From positions 6,555,838 to 6,619,837 of the forward strand of contig NC_039516.1 in assembly GCF_003672135.1 (NCBI RefSeq): 64,000 nucleotides of DNA, given 5' to 3'. The stretch comes from Ooceraea biroi (Eukaryota > Arthropoda > Insecta > Hymenoptera > Formicidae). Below the pieces are notes generated by a model that worked only from the letters and a program-made list of their open reading frames with translations, did no database searches and was not told where the DNA came from. The translations under genes were made by a program, and so were the position numbers. Shown here piece after piece: positions 58,901 to 64,000 of the stretch (its first letter is position 1; each line of letters begins with the position of its first letter).

Positions 58901-61900
58901 ACCCATTACTCGTTTGTCTCAGGAGAGCCGGTAAAATGGAGCAAATGTACGGCTGCCGTTATATTCGTTCACGTTCGCGAAACCGGTACGATCCAAGATC
59001 TATGAGCGAGAGGTTAAAACACTATCGACATTACATGAGAGTATCAAAACCAACAGTCTCAGACTTGACGCTTTTTCACGTTTTAATATCAAAAATTTCC
59101 ATAACGCACTACTCCTCACAATGCAAGATCCTATTAGCAGATATAAAAACTAAGACAAAAAATTAAATTCTCATTTTTTACCATAAACGAAAAATTGCTT
59201 CAATTTTCGAGACATTATCATGTACGCGAGAAACGTCAAATTAATAATAACATCTTTTACGTGCGGAACGAACAAACAACTTGAAACAATATTGCAGACG
59301 ATAATCAATTAAGTGGCGGGATAGTCGTGGCTGCTAGTCAGTTCGCCGCGCCACTTTAATAATTATGTCATTCGAACGTAACAGGAGGTTGCACCCGGAG
59401 GTAGGAATTGCAGAGCGCGAGATAAGTGCGCGTTACCTGACCGGGTAATTAATATTCGAACGGGCAGTTAATGACGTCCGCGCAGCGGCGGCGGCTGATT
59501 GAGCTCGACGCTCGGCTCTCTCGAAAATTCGCTGACTCCTCGCGGTTCATTTCAAGCCCAGGGTCGTAACGCACCAAGCCCCGTTTCTCTCGCCCGAGAA
59601 TTAAACGGCGCTCGCTTCTTTGCTCCTCGATTCGCCGACTTGCTCACAAACCCGCGCCGCCCAATGCGTCCACCTTCCTCGCGTCATTGCAGCACATCAG
59701 CCCTTTATACCTTCCTCTGAAGTCACCGATTGCAACTCTCATTGTACGATTAATGCACCAAAAAGTCGATTGTACTCGAAAGTCAACAACGATCGGACCG
59801 CTCGAAAGAACGAACGAGAGAAACGCGAAGCATATTTATATTGTATCGTCACAAGAGTCAAAGATATCATTGTCCGGCAATCGCGGTAAAATATACAGTG
59901 ATTCGTACGTTCAATGGTCGTTATAAGTGGAATGGCAAAAATATCCGATATTACTTCTACCACGTCATTTCACGTCTTAACGCGTCCAGGATATTTTTGG
60001 ATATTGCTAATGAGCTACCAGAAATATGGCGTGTCTAGGAATATGGCCAAACATTTTTTAGGTCAAAGACAAGACTGACAAACGTTACGGTATTAATGTC
60101 GGGCGAGTCCTGCAGATCGATACGGTGCAAGATTGACAATTTTCACGAGTATTTTGCGTGACTTGCGACGACCCCAAAAACTTGACGCCATAGCGGGAGC
60201 AGAGAATGTCCCAGACATAACGTGCCTCGGATGTTTGGTAGTGCAGGCTCTGTTTGGGATTGGTTGCGTAACAGGTGACAGAAACGTGAATAGAAAAGAA
60301 GAGGCTGTTTGTGCCAGTGCTATATGCGGGCGTAGCAAAAGGTACGAGTGAGGCATTTTTCCAAATGTGATAGGTTTGATGAAAAATATGACATTTTATT
60401 TCTCTATAGTAAAATAAAGTGGTAAAATAAATTGGAGAAATACTAGAGACAAAAGTTAATACATTGATTTTAGTTAAATATTATAAAAACAGTATAAATT
60501 TCAAAAACAGATGAAATGTAAAATAAAACAGATGAAATAAAATTATTACTTCGCGAAATTATTATATTATTACTTATTTAGCGATTCTTTTAATATTCAG
60601 ATAATTTATTATATTACTGAACATTTCTCATATTACAATTAATACATAGTTAATCGATTATTTTTAGATTATAAATTATCATTTTTAGCTTACAATTTCT
60701 AAAAAAATACTAATATCTTGGAAAGGATGAGAAATAAAAATATATTTATTCATTGCATCTGCAATGAAAAATGGAAAGAAAATCAACGCGAAACTTCCGG
60801 CACGAAAGAGAATTCGGAACAGTAATTTTTCTTGAAACACGCGAGTAAAAAAAAAGTCATTCCTGTTCGCTGTACAGTTTTGTTTCTTTTTCCCCACGAC
60901 GAATCTAATGGCGGTCCTTCTAACGGAGACTGACATACCTTATCGACCCTGCCTGCACGCCCACGTGTCGGCTGATAAATGCTCGAATAAAAAGGCATTC
61001 GTAGTCGTCAACAGACTCGTTGTCTGCGTAACACGGGCACGGAAATAGAAAATTTCATCTTGTCTCAAAGCCGCCGGTAGTCGGCTGTTAGCTCACCGGA
61101 ATTTAGAAGGCAGAAGAAATGAGACCGACGTATGAGTAAATGTCGAAAGAAATATCATTAGATACATCTATATCTATATCTTTGTCACGAACGGAACTAC
61201 AATTTCCACCGGATATTTGCTATTGAAGTGTGTTGTTTAAAGATTTTTATGTGAAAGATGAATATAAAACGAATCTTATGTGAACACGAGATGCTTCTAT
61301 TTTTGGAAAAATATGATTGTGTTCCTTCACCGAGCTGGATTCAATAATCGCCCGCTGATAAAAGTCAAACTTCCATCTTGAATGGAATTCTGCGTTAAAT
61401 TGCAGCAATGCTCATGCGTGCAACATTAACAAGATTCGTGTCATCCGTGACGCACGTCACATTATTCATTTGCTACGGAATGTGTCGTGCACTCGTCTCG
61501 TTTCTAGAGCGTGAAGCCAGCTATAAACTCCTTGAAAAGCATGAGCAATAGAATTATCATCGTCCTATGACGACCCAACGAGCGGGCGAGCTTCGGTATG
61601 ATAAACGGCCGGTCCGCGTATACACACGCCAATAAACAGCGAGAAACCGCAAATACGTTGGATGTAGTACGTAAGTGGTCGCTATCTTTCGGTTATTTGC
61701 GTTTGCCGTCGCGCCGGGACATACTTTGTTCCGGTCGATTAATCTCCACGAATCGCGCGTCTTGGATCCCTTTCGTTTTATGTGCGCTGCCGCTTTATAT
61801 CGCATGCATTATATGCATTCGCGTCCGCGTTTTCGCGATTCTGCACACTGCAACGCCACCGAATCTAACACGCCGATTTCGTTCGATCGCGCGGTGACCG

Positions 61901-64000
61901 CGATCTTCGCGACGCGCATCGCTACGGAATTAACATTCCCGGAGTCTGATTATAGGGATCGCCACGGTTTTTCTATTTCGTGCTCAAGGACCGTTCGGTA
62001 GGATCGCCTCAATTTCAAGAAATAGTCGGTTTGCGGTTTTTCACCGCATCCAAGGATGCGCCTTTCTAATCACTTATTATCCGGGATACCAAGATGCAAG
62101 TTTGCGAGAGGCGGCGCGATCTTTTTTCCAACGCTCGTCATTGAAGACACGAAGCGCGAAATTCTGAATGACCACGAGGCGCGAACATCACGCTGCCAGA
62201 TCTTAACGAACTGATTAATCGCCGAAAGCTATTTCGCAATCGGCGTACGAGGCTCCGAACGCGTGGAGAGGAACAGAGCGTTTAGGAGAGCGGACATACA
62301 CATTCTCCTCGGAGTCATTACATGTCCGTTACGTAAGCGTTGTTATTTATCTTGGTGACGATCGCCAGAACATTCATGTTAAAATAATAACGCGGAGGCT
62401 GCCAATGGCCCGCGAGAACGAAACTCACTTGTTACCCCGTTTAACACTTGCAACGTCCTTTGATACTGACGCGGACCAATTTGCGGATCGTACTGGTAAC
62501 CAGCGACCATCGCCGATTGAATCTTCATTGGCCAAAACCAAGATCTAGCTAAATCATATCAAACCTATCGATTGATCTCTCCATCATTTGCACGTTATCT
62601 TATAAAAAGGTTGCATCACGGCTTCTCTTCCTCAATTCCTGTTTTTCCTCTTTAATTTATAAACTACATACATTATGAAATAAAAACAAAGAATATACAT
62701 AGAATACATACACTAAAGAGATACAAGTATAAATTTGAAAAAATTATTAAACTGTGCTTGTTTTTAATATTTAGGAGTAAGATCATTTCCACTTCTTTAC
62801 TACGATATATTATTTCGTATGATTTCAAGCAACTTGCGGTAATGCATAACGCGGCGATTCGGTTCGCTACGTAGATGCAGTGCTTTATTACAGATGCAAC
62901 GCGCATCTTCGAGGGAAGACGCTCGTGGCGCGTGTCGGGTTCAAGTAGACTTTTTTCTGCGTCCGCGCAGGGTTGCGTAACTCGTAATATCGCCGAAAGG
63001 CGCGCGTGCACACGCACGCTCGCGCTGATGTGCAGATGCGCCTGTCTGCTTTCCAGAGACTCAGCTTCACGACGATCATCCGCCAAGACTCTCCAACACG
63101 CGCGATTCCGCTCCGGGAAACGGGACAGAGACCGACGCGCGGCCAGCAACGGCCATGATTCGCCGCTGTTTGGACGGATGCGGTCGCCCATGACGAATCT
63201 ATTCTCATTTCGCGTTTTCCTCCATGCGAGAGCTCCCACAGCGTTCCCTATCTGTCCTCCTCCCCGCGATACCGTCGTTTTCGTGCCAGTTATTTCGTAA
63301 CGATCGCAGGAAATCTCACTGCCTTCGCACGAACTCGCCGAATTCTTGCTCGCTAAAACCGCACGTTTGAGAATACTTCTCAAGCGACCATCTGCTGGCT
63401 TTTTCTTGCAAGCGTATCATGCGCGTGATTCATGCATCATCTCGCTCGTAATGCGGTGCAGAACATTTTTGGTGCCGTTGACAGATATCAACATAAAAGA
63501 GTCTCCGATAAAAAAGATATTAGGGTGCATCTCACATTCACATTAGATCATATTAGATGCAGATCGAAATTGCATTGGAAGATGAAACGCGATCAGCAAA
63601 CGCAATGGATCGCTGAAATCCTGTTGATCACATCTCGTTGTTTTACGTATAATTGCGACCACACACAGAGTTTCTCATGCACCTGTGTGTTGACACTCGC
63701 TGTGAAATTGGGCAACGACGATTCCTACACTTTTAACTGCATGCGACGACAGTGACGAATCGCGCGGGCTGCGCTCGTCGGAGACTTTGTGCTTATGGAC
63801 AGGTGAAAGAAAGAGAGAGAGCGTGCGGTGAATCGAAAGCTCCGGAACGTTTTGAAGCTTTCCGCTCGATAGCAACGGTAATTCGGGTTAAGTTTGACCG
63901 CGTTGCTGACCGGCCAGAGCGTTGCTAGAGATCGAGAGTTCTCCGGGGGATGCTGAAGAGGAAACCGGGAGGAGGGTGGAGTGGAGGGAGGCGAGGGGGA
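58901..64000. other. non-coding block, AT-rich then CpG-rich, G-rich end
   Basis: No gene is recognised. The stretch 60360-60750 is strongly AT-rich, with a near-tandem AAACAGATGAAAT at about 60505-60540. The stretch 61130-61330 and the stretch 62590-62780 are AT-rich. The longest frame in the window (236 codons, minus, 62673-63383) lies here; it begins at TTG and ends in a hydrophobic stretch coded by AT-rich DNA, and I treat it as background. The last 34 bases are G-rich. Confidence 0.55.
63967..63999 (+). repeat. G-rich purine tract, loose G-quadruplex candidate
   Basis: GGG runs at 63967-63969, 63974-63976, 63986-63988 and 63995-63999 have loops of 4, 9 and 6 nt. The second loop exceeds the usual limit of 7, so this is a relaxed match only. 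The tract runs up to the window edge. Confidence 0.4.

Noticed and set aside
60093..60356. Overlapping frames on both strands next to AT-rich DNA, considered as a transposon remnant
   Set aside because: There are no terminal inverted repeats, no target-site duplication and no transposase signature; the peptides match nothing I know.
62673..63383. Longest open frame of the window, 236 codons on the minus strand
   Set aside because: It starts at TTG, changes from Arg/Ser-rich to hydrophobic exactly where the DNA turns AT-rich, overlaps a 141-codon plus-strand frame and has no recognisable domain. A frame of this length is about what chance gives here.
1..64000. tRNA, rRNA, snRNA and known insect microRNA genes
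   Set aside because: Reading for B-box-like GGTTCGA contexts, conserved snRNA starts and mature sequences of common insect microRNAs gave no convincing match. This was by eye, so divergent or novel small RNAs could be missed.
1..64000. CRISPR array, operon, prophage or other prokaryotic system
   Set aside because: There are no regularly spaced repeats, no runs of adjacent long genes and no ribosome binding sites. The composition is that of an animal nuclear genome.

Overview
The window reads as nuclear DNA of an animal, most likely an insect. No recognisable gene occurs in 64 kb. The longest start-to-stop frame has 236 codons and begins at a TTG, and the frames overlap freely on both strands. 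A bacterial, viral or organellar stretch of this length would carry long adjacent genes, and none are seen. CpG and runs such as CGCG, TCGA and GCGATC are abundant and not depleted, and short AT-rich islands alternate with GC-rich blocks. This is typical of Hymenoptera, and a relatively GC-rich ant or wasp genome is my best guess. That assignment is inference from composition only.

Layout: the whole window looks intergenic or intronic. AT-rich islands lie for example at about 0.4-0.56, 4.4-4.9, 5.9-6.1, 11.9-12.05, 14.0-14.15, 15.65-15.9, 20.8-21.0, 25.65-25.9, 31.4-31.65, 32.2-32.45, 35.2-35.45, 39.4-39.8, 40.2-40.5, 43.9-44.1, 47.9-48.1, 52.1-52.3, 53.4 and 60.36-60.75 kb. Between them are GC-rich, CpG-rich blocks with polypurine or polypyrimidine tracts and trinucleotide runs.

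What can be supported directly is a set of repeats and symmetric sites: a (CA)28 microsatellite, an AT run, TGG, CGC and GTC-type triplet tracts, GA/CT tracts, a near-tandem 89/99-bp duplication, a 31-bp direct repeat, several perfect inverted repeats (one holding two CACGTG E-boxes one helical turn apart) and a canonical G-quadruplex motif. Nine short open frames or exon-like segments are listed with low confidence, because their composition, start context or flanking splice-like signals are better than the background. None matches a family I can name.

I found no tRNA, rRNA, snRNA or known insect microRNA, no CRISPR array, and no transposase or reverse-transcriptase signature. Nothing here amounts to an operon-like or multi-gene system. 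If the window does something, it is most likely cis-regulatory or intronic sequence of a neighbouring gene.
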